A stretch of 64,000 nt of DNA from Lachnospiraceae bacterium AF51-6-b8A (GTDB lineage: Bacteria > Bacillota > Clostridia > Lachnospirales > Lachnospiraceae): NCBI GenBank assembly GCA_027682585.1, contig JAQCZH010000002.1, positions 62,001-126,000 on the forward strand, read 5' to 3'. The notes under the pieces are model-generated. The model was not told the origin of the DNA. It saw only the letters and a program-made list of their open reading frames with translations, and searched no databases. This document shows, in pieces, positions 38,619 through 46,454 of the stretch. Made by a program: the position numbers and the translations under genes. Numbering within the stretch: position 1 is the first letter of the stretch; every line of letters starts with the position of its first letter.

Positions 38619-40007
38619 ATGAAAAAACATTCTATCCTGCGCAAGGCAATCTATATCTTCATCTGGCTTCTCCTCTGGCAGGCGGCAAGCCTGATGATTC
38701 ACAATGAGATCCTTCTGGTCGGTCCTCTTTCTGCCGGAAAGGAACTGGTTCGCCTGTCTGCAACCCCCATATTCACCAAAAGCGTCTTCTTCTCTCTCCT
38801 GCGAATTGCAGGGGGAATCTTTCTTGGCAGCCTGCTGGGCCTGTCGGCTTCCTTCGCTTCCTGGCGAAGTCATCTGGTTCGAGACTTCCTCGCCCCTTTT
38901 GTCACTATGATCAAGGCTGTGCCTGTAGCTGCCTTCGTCATTCTCCTTCTGATCTGGTTCGGAAGCGATAACATCGCCCTGGTTATCAGTCTCTTAGTGA
39001 CCTTCCCTATTCTCTACATCAACAGCCTGCAGGCCCTGGATGCTCTGGATCCGCAGATGCAGGAAATGGCTGCGGCTTTTCATCTTCCCCGCTTCAGCCG
39101 ACTGCGCTACATTCTTCTGCCCGAAAGTCTCCCCGCTCTGCTTTCCGCCTTTTCCTTAGCCATCGGCATGGGGATCAAGTCCGGCGTTGCCGCCGAAGTC
39201 ATCGGCCAAACGTCCTTCTCCCTGGGCAATGCCCTCTATCGGTCCAAGATCTACCTGGAGACCGGCCAGCTTCTGGCCTGGACCGCCGTCATCATCCTCC
39301 TCTCCTGGCTCCTGGAGAAGGGCTGGATTGCCTTTCTCCGGGCAATCATCCTACCGAAGAAAAGGAAAATGAATGCAAGTCCTTTTTCCTCATTCGCTCC
39401 CCTCTCCCACAAGATCCCGTCTGGCACAATTGACCTCTATCCTCTCTGTCTGGATCATATTCGCATCGGCTATGAAGATCTGACTATCCTGGAAGATTTT
39501 TCCTATTCCTTTCTCCCGGGCAGGACCTATGTTCTGACCGGCCCCTCCGGTTCCGGCAAGACCAGCCTCCTTATGGCCATATTAAAAAAAGCCGGACACG
39601 CCGGCATTGTCTTTCAGGAGAATCGTCTTGTCTCAGACTTCTCCGCAGAAGATAATCTCCGCCTGCTTGATCCCGCACACATCAGCCGACCGGCCGCCGC
39701 CCATCTCCTGGCTCCTCTCTTCGACTGTGAAGATTTTCCCCCGGAGATCCCCGTCTGTGGTTTCTCCGGCGGCATGCAAAGACGGGTGGCGATTGCCAGA
39801 GCCTGCATCTCGGCCGCCCCTGTCCTCCTCTTCGACGAGCCCCTGACCGGGCTGGATCAGAAAAATGCGCAAAAAGCCCTGCACTATATTTCGAATATGC
39901 GATCCGGCAGAGCAGTCATTTTCACCGCTCACAGAGCAGATCTGCTGCGGAAATATTTTCCTGATCTGGTGGAGATTGCCCTGCCCACACATGAAGCTAT
40001 TCCGTAA
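38619..40007 (+). CDS. ABC transporter permease-ATPase fusion (NitT/TauT type)
   Basis: 462 residues in one chain. Residues 1-245 are a SsuC/TauC-like permease, with the cytoplasmic coupling loop at about 139-173 (LDALDPQMQEMAAAFHLPRF). After a short linker, residues 275-462 form the ATPase: Walker A GPSGSGKTS (K314), Q-loop VFQENRL, signature GFSGGMQRRV (382-391), Walker B LLFDEP (D406, E407) and H-loop H438. In this family the two domains are normally separate proteins. I see no Shine-Dalgarno site before the ATG. It presumably works with the lipoprotein encoded upstream; the cargo is unknown. Confidence 0.88.
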   Translation: MKKHSILRKAIYIFIWLLLWQAASLMIHNEILLVGPLSAGKELVRLSATPIFTKSVFFSLLRIAGGIFLGSLLGLSASFASWRSHLVRDFLAPFVTMIKAVPVAAFVILLLIWFGSDNIALVISLLVTFPILYINSLQALDALDPQMQEMAAAFHLPRFSRLRYILLPESLPALLSAFSLAIGMGIKSGVAAEVIGQTSFSLGNALYRSKIYLETGQLLAWTAVIILLSWLLEKGWIAFLRAIILPKKRKMNASPFSSFAPLSHKIPSGTIDLYPLCLDHIRIGYEDLTILEDFSYSFLPGRTYVLTGPSGSGKTSLLMAILKKAGHAGIVFQENRLVSDFSAEDNLRLLDPAHISRPAAAHLLAPLFDCEDFPPEIPVCGFSGGMQRRVAIARACISAAPVLLFDEPLTGLDQKNAQKALHYISNMRSGRAVIFTAHRADLLRKYFPDLVEIALPTHEAIP

Positions 40008-40151
40008 TGGTTAAACAGATCTCCTGTATCTGACGATCCTCTCTTCCTGAGCGAAGGTTCCTCCGCGCGTCTGACAGAGGCTCCTCCGAACATCTGTGAT
40101 TCTCTGACAGACAGACTGCATCGGCTGACAGAATCCATCCGACGAACTGCA

Positions 40152-40724
40152 TCAGAAAACATCGAGGAAAATCAGCAGTCCGATCACGACCAGTACCAGG
40201 CCGCCGAAAACAGCTGCCTTATCCGCCAGTTTCATTCCAAATCTCCTGCCGATCAAAACTCCAGCCGCGCAGATCAGGAAGGTCACCAGAGCAATGATCA
40301 GGGATGCCGCGAGGGACTTGACCAGGCTGAAGGAGGCGAAGGCGAAACCGGTCGAGAGAGCATCTATGGATGTGGCAATTCCCTGCATGGCCAGACCGAT
40401 CCCTGACAGTTCCTCCGCTTCCTGATCCTCCTGCCTATGAATTCCCGCCCAGATCATCTTGATGCCGATATAGCCCAGAAGAAAGAGGGTAATCCAGGGA
40501 ATCGCCTTCTCAAAAGCCTCGAAATACTGAACAAGCATGTGCACTGCAAGCCAGCCCAGCATGGGCATAAGAAACTGAAAGAAAGCAAATGTCCCAGCAA
40601 TCTTTCCCATACTGCCCCGGCTCATATGCGGACAGGCCAGACCATTGGCCATGGAGACCGAAAAGGCATCCACAGCCAGGCCTACACCCAGAGCCGCGCT
40701 CTGAACGACAAACAGAAATCCCAT
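40152..40724 (-). CDS. mntP: Manganese efflux pump, MntP family
   Basis: About 190 residues and six helices. ALGVGLAVDAFSVSMANGL near the N-terminus and GIATSIDALSTGFAF in the second half are the two conserved aspartate-containing repeats of MntP. It exports Mn2+. The ATG at 40724 has GGGAGA five bases upstream; the ATG at 40736 is possible. I looked for a Mn2+-sensing (yybP-ykoY) riboswitch upstream and did not find its conserved blocks. Confidence 0.88.
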   Translation of the reverse strand: MGFLFVVQSAALGVGLAVDAFSVSMANGLACPHMSRGSMGKIAGTFAFFQFLMPMLGWLAVHMLVQYFEAFEKAIPWITLFLLGYIGIKMIWAGIHRQEDQEAEELSGIGLAMQGIATSIDALSTGFAFASFSLVKSLAASLIIALVTFLICAAGVLIGRRFGMKLADKAAVFGGLVLVVIGLLIFLDVF

Positions 40725-41017
40725 ATTTTCTCCCATAAATCCCTGTCCAAAGCAATGTGGCTCTGCCCAGAACCTGTCAGTCATAAGTCAGACGATCCAT
40801 TGATAATAATCTGCAACCGATCGCTTCTTTATGATTCGTTCGCTGCCAAATGAACTTTAGAATCGTATCACTCTCACAGAGCCCCGGTCAACCTGCCCTT
40901 GGATTGCCCATAAGATTTCAATATGCCGCAAATGGTTCCTTCGCAGGATATTCTGTTATTTTTTTATCAGATGCATATGCAAAGATACACGTATGTCTCA
41001 TTTCACCGAGATTCCTA

Positions 41018-41026
41018 TGCTATAAT
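41018..41026 (+). promoter_or_regulatory. Extended -10 promoter of the hydrogenase gene
   Basis: TGCTATAAT is a perfect extended -10 element, 35 bases before the ATG at 41061. No good -35 is present, as is often the case with extended -10 promoters. Confidence 0.5.
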
Positions 41027-41060
41027 GCAGATATGGTTTAGATTTTATGGGAGGAGACTT

Positions 41061-42533
41061 ATGGTTAAGAACGATCAGAATATCAACTCGCTCAAGCACC
41101 ATATTATGGAGGAGATCGCCAGACTGGCCTGGGCCGACCAACTGACTCCGGAGAATGAGGAGAAACTGGCCTATGAGGTCAGCCCCGGTCCCAAAGCCAA
41201 GTATCGCTGCTGCGTCTACAAGGAGAGAGAAATCGTCCGGGAGCGCATCCGCCTGGCCAAAGGTCTCTGCCCTTCTCCTAACCGTGAAAGTGACAATATC
41301 ATCCAGGTCATTGACCCGGCTTGCGACGACTGCGCCATGCAGACCTATACCGTCACGGACAACTGTCGCTTCTGCCTGGGCAAGGCCTGTATCAATTCCT
41401 GCAAATTCGGCGCCATCAGCGAGGGAGACCTTCGCATGCACATCGATCCGGCCAAGTGTAAAGAGTGCGGTCAGTGCGCTAAGAACTGCCCTTACGAGGC
41501 CATCGTCCACCTGACCCGTCCCTGCAAGAGGGCCTGTCCGGTCGGAGCCATCACCTTCGACGAGTACGGATTCTGCAAGATCGATGAGGAGAAATGCGTC
41601 TCCTGCGGTCACTGCATCCACTCCTGTCCCTTCGGCGCCATCGGTTCCAAGACCTATCTGGTCCAGATCATCAAGGCCATCAAGGCAGGCAAGGAAGTAA
41701 TCGCCATGTGCGCCCCCGCCACCGAGGGACAGTTCGGCGAGGAAATTACCATGGCTTCTCTTCGCAATGCTCTGAAGGAAATCGGCTTCTCCGACATGGT
41801 CGAGGTCGGCCTTGGCGGCGACATGACAGCCGCCTATGAGGCTCTGGAATGGTCCGAAGCCCGCAAGGAGGGGCGCAAGATGACCACCTCCTGCTGTCCG
41901 GCATTTATCCGCATGCTGCAGAAACACTTTCCCGACCAATACAAGGAGAATATGTCCTCCACTGTCTCCCCCATGACGGCTGTCAGCCGCTATCTCAAGG
42001 CCACCCACCCCGGCTGCGTGACCGTCTTCGTCGGTCCCTGCATCGCCAAGAAAGCGGAATCACAGGATACCTCCGTTCCTGATACCGCTGATTGGGTTAT
42101 ATCCTATGGAGAATTCCGCGCTTTGCTTCGTTCCAGAGGGGTAGAACCCAAGCCCGTAGACGACCCCTATCAGGAGGCTTCGATCTGGGGGAAGCGCTTT
42201 GCCAGCTCCGGCGGTGTTGCCAACGCTGTTATTGAGTGCATGAAGGAGCGAGGTGAGGATACTGACGACATTAAGCTTATGCGCTGCGCCGGTGGTGACG
42301 AGTGCCGCAAGGCTCTGACCCTGCTCAAGGTGGGCAAGCTGGACGCCGATTTCGTCGAGGGGATGGTCTGCCCCGGAGGCTGTGTGGGCGGCCCATCCAA
42401 GCACAAGACGGAAATGGAGATCAACAAGGCCCGCGCCGCCCTTTTGCACAAGGCGGATGACCGCAAGGTACTGGAGAATCTGAAACACTATCCCATGGAC
42501 AAGTTCTCCATGCACCGGGACGGGCATATGTAA
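41061..42533 (+). CDS. Monomeric [FeFe] hydrogenase
   Basis: About 490 residues from the ATG at 41061, with GGGAGGAG four bases upstream. N-terminal cysteine motifs hold several 4Fe-4S clusters (CRFCLGKACINSC, CKECGQCAKNC, CVSCGHCIHSC). The H-cluster motifs are TTSCCPAFI, GPCIAKKAES and VEGMVCPGGCVGGP, a pattern of group B monomeric enzymes. It probably exchanges electrons between ferredoxin and H2 during fermentation. The gene stands alone; maturation genes are not in the window. The frame is open upstream to 40923 but that part has no ribosome site. Confidence 0.92.
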   Translation: MVKNDQNINSLKHHIMEEIARLAWADQLTPENEEKLAYEVSPGPKAKYRCCVYKEREIVRERIRLAKGLCPSPNRESDNIIQVIDPACDDCAMQTYTVTDNCRFCLGKACINSCKFGAISEGDLRMHIDPAKCKECGQCAKNCPYEAIVHLTRPCKRACPVGAITFDEYGFCKIDEEKCVSCGHCIHSCPFGAIGSKTYLVQIIKAIKAGKEVIAMCAPATEGQFGEEITMASLRNALKEIGFSDMVEVGLGGDMTAAYEALEWSEARKEGRKMTTSCCPAFIRMLQKHFPDQYKENMSSTVSPMTAVSRYLKATHPGCVTVFVGPCIAKKAESQDTSVPDTADWVISYGEFRALLRSRGVEPKPVDDPYQEASIWGKRFASSGGVANAVIECMKERGEDTDDIKLMRCAGGDECRKALTLLKVGKLDADFVEGMVCPGGCVGGPSKHKTEMEINKARAALLHKADDRKVLENLKHYPMDKFSMHRDGHM

Positions 42534-42626
42534 TTGGCTCCTTCATTGCGCCCCACGGTCCCATGAACTGCAACGATGCATTCTGCTTCCCGCGTACTTC
42601 GAGTCTTTCATGAGCGTGAATGGAAT

Positions 42627-42676
42627 AAAAAGGGAGGATATCTCAGCCATCTGGTGTCTGAATATCCTCCCTTTTT
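42627..42676. terminator. Bidirectional terminator between the hydrogenase gene and nrdD
   Basis: Perfect 15-base arms (AAAAAGGGAGGATAT and its complement) with a 20-base loop. The stem ends in A5 and T5, so it gives a T-run on both strands and serves the convergent hydrogenase and nrdD units. Confidence 0.85.
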
Positions 42677-42688
42677 GCTAACTGAAAG

Positions 42689-42712
42689 GTCGCCTGCCCC
42701 AGGGCAGGCGAC
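42689..42712. repeat. Compact GC-rich hairpin
   Basis: GTCGCCTGCCC and its complement with a 2-base loop, a perfect 11-base stem just beyond the bidirectional terminator. No T-run follows on either strand. Nothing else is visible in the 310-base gap apart from these two hairpins. Confidence 0.6.
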
Positions 42713-42843
42713 TCATAATCACAACAATAGAATGCACGAGGAGCGTATATTTCATTGTCGATTCAATACAAAGATTCCATTGAAAAGAAGGACAGCAAGC
42801 CGCCTTTCACCTGCGTATCCTTCTTCTCATTCCAAACAGATTT

Positions 42844-45096
42844 TTACAGATGCAGCACCCGGTCCGCGATCTCGGCTGTCCTTCCCTGGTTCCAGAACTG
42901 GGTGCCGATATAACCGCAGGTCCTTCTGGCCACATGCATCAGGGCCTGATCGGTATTGCCGCAGTTGGGACATCTCCAGATCAGCTTGCCTGTCTCATCC
43001 CTGACAATCTCAATCTCCCCGTCAAATCCGCATACTTCGCACATATCGCTCTTGGTATTGAGTTCCGCGTAGACAATCGTATTGTAAATGTGCTTCATGA
43101 CTGCCAGCACGGCAGGGATATTGGACTGCATATCCGGGACTTCGACATAGCTGATGGCCCCGCCCGGAGACAGTACCTGGAATTCGGCCTCCTTGGACAG
43201 CTTGTCGAAGGCATTGATCTCCTCTGCCACATGGACATGATAAGAGTTGGTGATATAGTTCTTATCCGTGACATGGGGGATCTTACCGAAGCGTTTCTGC
43301 AGGCACCTGGCGAACTTATAGGTGGTGGACTCCAAAGGCGTCCCGTAAACGGAATAATCAATGTTCTCGGTCTTCTTCCACTCGTTGCACTTGTCATTGA
43401 GCAGCTGCATGACGGCCAGGCCAAATTTCTTGCCCGCGTCGGAAGTATGAGAGACATGTCTCATATAGAAGACGCACTCGGCCAGGCCGGCATAACCCAG
43501 CGACATGGTGGAATAACCGTCATAGAGAAGCTTGTCAATGGTCTCTCCGGGTGCCAGGCGGGCCAGGGCGCCGTCCTGCCAGAGAATGGGCGCCACATCG
43601 GAGGGTGTTCCCAAAAGGCGCTCATGGCGAAGCCGCATGGCCCTGTGGCAGAGATCCAGCCGATCCTCCATGATCTTCCAGAAGAGCTCTTCGTCCCCGC
43701 CGGAGGAACAGGCCGCGTCGACCAGATTGATGGTGACAACTCCCTGGTTAAAGCGTCCGTAATACTTGTGCTTCTTCTCATCGTAATTGCCGGCCTTGCC
43801 AATATTGCCAACCCCGGCATCCGTGAAACGATCCGGTGTCAAAAAACTCCGGCAGCCCATGCAGGGATAGACATCTCCCTTGTACTCAAGCATCTTCTTC
43901 TCGGAGATATAATCAGGCACCATGCGCTTGGCGGTGCACTCCGCAGCCAGCCTGGTCACATAGAAGTACTTGCTGCCCTCCTCCACATTGTCGTCCTGCA
44001 GGACATAGATGAGCTTGGGAAATGCCGGCGTAATATAGTTGCCCCTGCGGTCCTTGATTCCCTGGATTCTCTGACGGAGCATAACCTCAATGACCATGGC
44101 CAAGTCATCACGCTGACGGCCTTCAGGTACTTCATGCAGGTACATGAAGACTGTGACGAAGGGAGCCTGGCCGTTGGTGGACTGGAGGGTAATCAGCTGG
44201 TACTGGATGGTCTGGCAGCCGGACTCGACCTCCTTGCGAACTTCTTTCTCCACCAGCTCGTTGAACTTGTCCTCAGAGATCTCAACACCGGCTTCCGCCA
44301 GTTCCTCACTCAGACGGTTCCGGATCTTTCTGCGGCTGACATCGACGAAAGGCGCCAGGTGAGACATGGTGATGGTCTGTCCGCCATACTGGCTGGATGC
44401 CACCTGGGCCACGATCTGAGAGGCGACCGTACAGGCCGTCGCAAAGCTGTGGGGCGTGTCGATATGAGTGCCGGAAATGCAGGTCCCGTTCTGCAGCATA
44501 TCATCCAGGTTCACCAGACAGCAGTTGTGCATGTGCTGGGCGAAATAATCAGCATCGTGAAAATGAATGATCCCGTCCTTATGGGCCGCCACAATATCTT
44601 CCGGAAGCAGATAGCGGTTGGTGTAGTAGCGGGACCACTCCCCGGCCATATAGTCACGCTGGACAGACAGAACAGTCGGGTTCTTGTTGGAGTTCTCCTG
44701 CTTGACCTCCTCATTCTCCCGCTCGACAACACCGGCGATCTTCTGATCGATTGCGCTCATCTTGCGCATCTCGTTATGCTTGTAGCGATAAGTGATATAG
44801 AGACGGGCTACCTTGTGCTTGCCGCTTCCCATGAGGGCGTCTTCCACCTTATCCTGGATCTCCTCAACTGACAGGTCGCGACCGGTATTCTCGGCATCCT
44901 TCATAATGCCGTAAGCCATACCTGCAATCTCGCCCTCGGTCAGCCGCTCAGAGACAATCCCCTCCTCATTATTCGCCTTCTGTATCGCCTTGATGATCTT
45001 ATCCAGATCAAAGGGCACGCGCTCCCCAGAGCGCTTCATCACATAGACCATGTGACTGCTCTCATCCATGTTTCCATCCAGACTCTCATCGTACAT
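42844..45096 (-). CDS. nrdD: Anaerobic ribonucleoside-triphosphate reductase
   Basis: 750 residues. An N-terminal ATP-cone (MVYVMKRSGERVPFDLDKIIKAI) is followed by the large catalytic barrel. A C-terminal zinc site uses CEVCG and CPNCG, and the glycyl-radical motif is RTCGYIG (radical Gly about 728). It makes dNTPs without oxygen. GGGAGG precedes the ATG. The activase gene nrdG is not adjacent within the window, which differs from the common nrdDG arrangement. Confidence 0.96.
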   Translation of the reverse strand: MYDESLDGNMDESSHMVYVMKRSGERVPFDLDKIIKAIQKANNEEGIVSERLTEGEIAGMAYGIMKDAENTGRDLSVEEIQDKVEDALMGSGKHKVARLYITYRYKHNEMRKMSAIDQKIAGVVERENEEVKQENSNKNPTVLSVQRDYMAGEWSRYYTNRYLLPEDIVAAHKDGIIHFHDADYFAQHMHNCCLVNLDDMLQNGTCISGTHIDTPHSFATACTVASQIVAQVASSQYGGQTITMSHLAPFVDVSRRKIRNRLSEELAEAGVEISEDKFNELVEKEVRKEVESGCQTIQYQLITLQSTNGQAPFVTVFMYLHEVPEGRQRDDLAMVIEVMLRQRIQGIKDRRGNYITPAFPKLIYVLQDDNVEEGSKYFYVTRLAAECTAKRMVPDYISEKKMLEYKGDVYPCMGCRSFLTPDRFTDAGVGNIGKAGNYDEKKHKYYGRFNQGVVTINLVDAACSSGGDEELFWKIMEDRLDLCHRAMRLRHERLLGTPSDVAPILWQDGALARLAPGETIDKLLYDGYSTMSLGYAGLAECVFYMRHVSHTSDAGKKFGLAVMQLLNDKCNEWKKTENIDYSVYGTPLESTTYKFARCLQKRFGKIPHVTDKNYITNSYHVHVAEEINAFDKLSKEAEFQVLSPGGAISYVEVPDMQSNIPAVLAVMKHIYNTIVYAELNTKSDMCEVCGFDGEIEIVRDETGKLIWRCPNCGNTDQALMHVARRTCGYIGTQFWNQGRTAEIADRVLHL

Positions 45097-45189
45097 CTCT
45101 TTCCTCCCTGTCTTCTGCGAAGCCCATTGCTCCCATAAAGCTTCGGCAGAAATGTTTCTATATCACAATCAATTTGTCGTACAAGAAAC

Positions 45190-45218
45190 ATTATAGGGTC
45201 TTGCCAATCCAGTGTCTA
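45190..45218 (-). promoter_or_regulatory. nrdD promoter
   Basis: On the minus strand TAGACA (45218-45213) and a perfect TATAAT (45195-45190) are separated by 17 bases, giving a leader of about 85 bases. Confidence 0.75.
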
Positions 45219-45237
45219 TGGACAAGTATCACAAAAA

Positions 45238-45253
45238 ACACTAGATATTGTAT
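45238..45253. promoter_or_regulatory. NrdR box upstream of nrdD
   Basis: ACACTAGATATTGTAT matches the NrdR consensus acaCWATATNTWGTGT at most positions and lies just upstream of the nrdD -35 element. A weaker half-matching site, GCCATATAAATTGTGT, lies at 45315-45330. NrdR is the known repressor of ribonucleotide reductase genes. Confidence 0.6.
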
Positions 45254-45431
45254 GCGTTTTTTCTTTTTACCCATGATATTCCTATATTGACCTCTGTGCT
45301 CCGATATGATATGTGCCATATAAATTGTGTGTTGTTTTAATACAATTCTCAAATATTACCTGTCTGAGCAGGAGAAATGTCTAACCATACTCTATACTTT
45401 CCGCATTCATATCACTGCAATGTAATAAAAA

Positions 45432-45480
45432 GCCGCCTGTGCTGCATCTGCTCTTTTAGAGCAGATGCAGCACAGGCGGC
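45432..45480 (-). terminator. Very strong terminator downstream of the tRNA fragment
   Basis: A perfect 23-base stem with a 3-base loop; on the minus strand it is followed by TTTTTATT. It lies about 110 bases beyond the tRNA 3'-end fragment in the same direction and is probably the native terminator of the disrupted tRNA gene or operon. The surrounding region 45254-45588 shows no gene. Confidence 0.85.
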
Positions 45481-45588
45481 CAACTCCCGCTAGCGTATTT
45501 CTTCTATAAATTACAAGTACAACAGAAAATATGGCAATTCCTCAAGCAAAGGAGCATATGACCCGCAAATATTCACTTGTCATAAAAA

Positions 45589-45616
45589 TGCGGCCGATGG
45601 GACTTGAACCCAAAAC
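45589..45616 (-). other. Left attachment site: 3'-end fragment of a tRNA gene
   Basis: On the minus strand GGGTTCAAGTCCCAT is a tRNA T-arm and CGGCCGCA a 3' acceptor strand with discriminator A. The rest of the tRNA is absent, and the outer T-stem pair is mismatched (T:T), so identity stops there. This is the displaced copy left when a phage integrates at a tRNA 3' end. The identity of the tRNA cannot be read from the fragment. Confidence 0.75.
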
Positions 45617-45765
45617 AGCCAAATCCCTCCAAGCCCCCTATTTACAGGGATTTCCGTAAAGCCTTATAAAACGGGCTTTTTCTGCTATAGTATACGGTGG
45701 TCATAAATCGGATTTTATCTATGACAAAGGCAAAACATGACCTAAAGCATGACCAGATTTTCAGT

Positions 45766-46194
45766 TTATTTCGCCCCCAATTTCTGAGCCAAGGCCTCCT
45801 GGAGAATTTGAGAGAAGTTGAGCCCTAAAGCGGTTGCCTCCTCATTCATCCAGGCGGGTATTGTGCAATTCTTTTTGACGGCATGATTCCGGCACTTTAG
45901 GCTGTATGCCGCAATGTCAGCGTCAACGTAGGTGAGCATTCCGTCCGTGAAATCCGTTTCTTCATCAGCTCTTTTTTCGGCATGTGCAATCGCGGCTTGT
46001 GCTGAGGAGGGAGATGGGACCGGCTGATTATCGTCCTGTAAAGACATTACAGATAGGCTAATTGCGTCCCGGGCCATAGAGATTGCATCGAATTCGTCTC
46101 TGCCTTCCGTTATAACGTCTAAATCCGGGATATATGCCAGATATACATCATCATACTGCTTAACTAACGTTGGATAAATCACTCTATTTTTCAT
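45766..46194 (-). CDS. hicB: HicB-family antitoxin
   Basis: 142 residues. The N-terminal half is the HicB RNase-H-like fold (RVIYPTLVKQYDDVYLAYIPDLDVITEG...EFDAISMARDAISL). The C-terminus is a ribbon-helix-helix DNA-binding region (KKNCTIPAWMNEEATALGLNFSQILQEAL). AGGAGG precedes the ATG by five bases. It follows a damaged hicA on the same strand, so it now appears to be an antitoxin without a full toxin. It is the last gene before the attachment site. Confidence 0.88.
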   Translation of the reverse strand: MKNRVIYPTLVKQYDDVYLAYIPDLDVITEGRDEFDAISMARDAISLSVMSLQDDNQPVPSPSSAQAAIAHAEKRADEETDFTDGMLTYVDADIAAYSLKCRNHAVKKNCTIPAWMNEEATALGLNFSQILQEALAQKLGAK

Positions 46195-46225
46195 GGTGTC
46201 CTCCTATACTTAAAAGAAGTAGCTC

Positions 46226-46384
46226 CTATCGGAGCCCCCATTTTTTAAGTATTGATCTTGCCAGCTTTTCATTCACTTCTCTATGCCTTGGAATGATTTC
46301 TCGATCTGCTCCTCTCTTATAAATGTCGTGGTTACCGCTTGCAGAACTGAGACCTCCCTTTTTATAGGAAGAAAAAGTCTTTTG
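46226..46384 (-). pseudogene. hicA: N-terminally truncated HicA toxin
   Basis: A 52-codon open frame with no start codon, bounded by an in-frame TAA at 46387. It encodes SGNHDIYKRG and EIIPRHREVNEKLARSILKKWGL, the catalytic-histidine region and C-terminal helix of HicA mRNA interferases. About 10-20 N-terminal residues are missing or replaced. It lies 32 bases upstream of hicB in the canonical hicA-hicB order. Confidence 0.7.
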
Positions 46385-46454
46385 TTACTAATGGGGTCCT
46401 CGTTTTTCGGCCTTTAAGATACCGGACACCATCCGTCCCAGAAACATCCTCTGC

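Noticed and set aside
40785-40920. A manganese-sensing (yybP-ykoY) riboswitch before mntP
   Set aside because: The conserved blocks of that riboswitch were not found on the minus strand.
42850-44871. A 673-codon open frame antisense to nrdD
   Set aside because: It mirrors the codon structure of nrdD, has no ribosome site, and encodes no recognisable protein. nrdD is certain.
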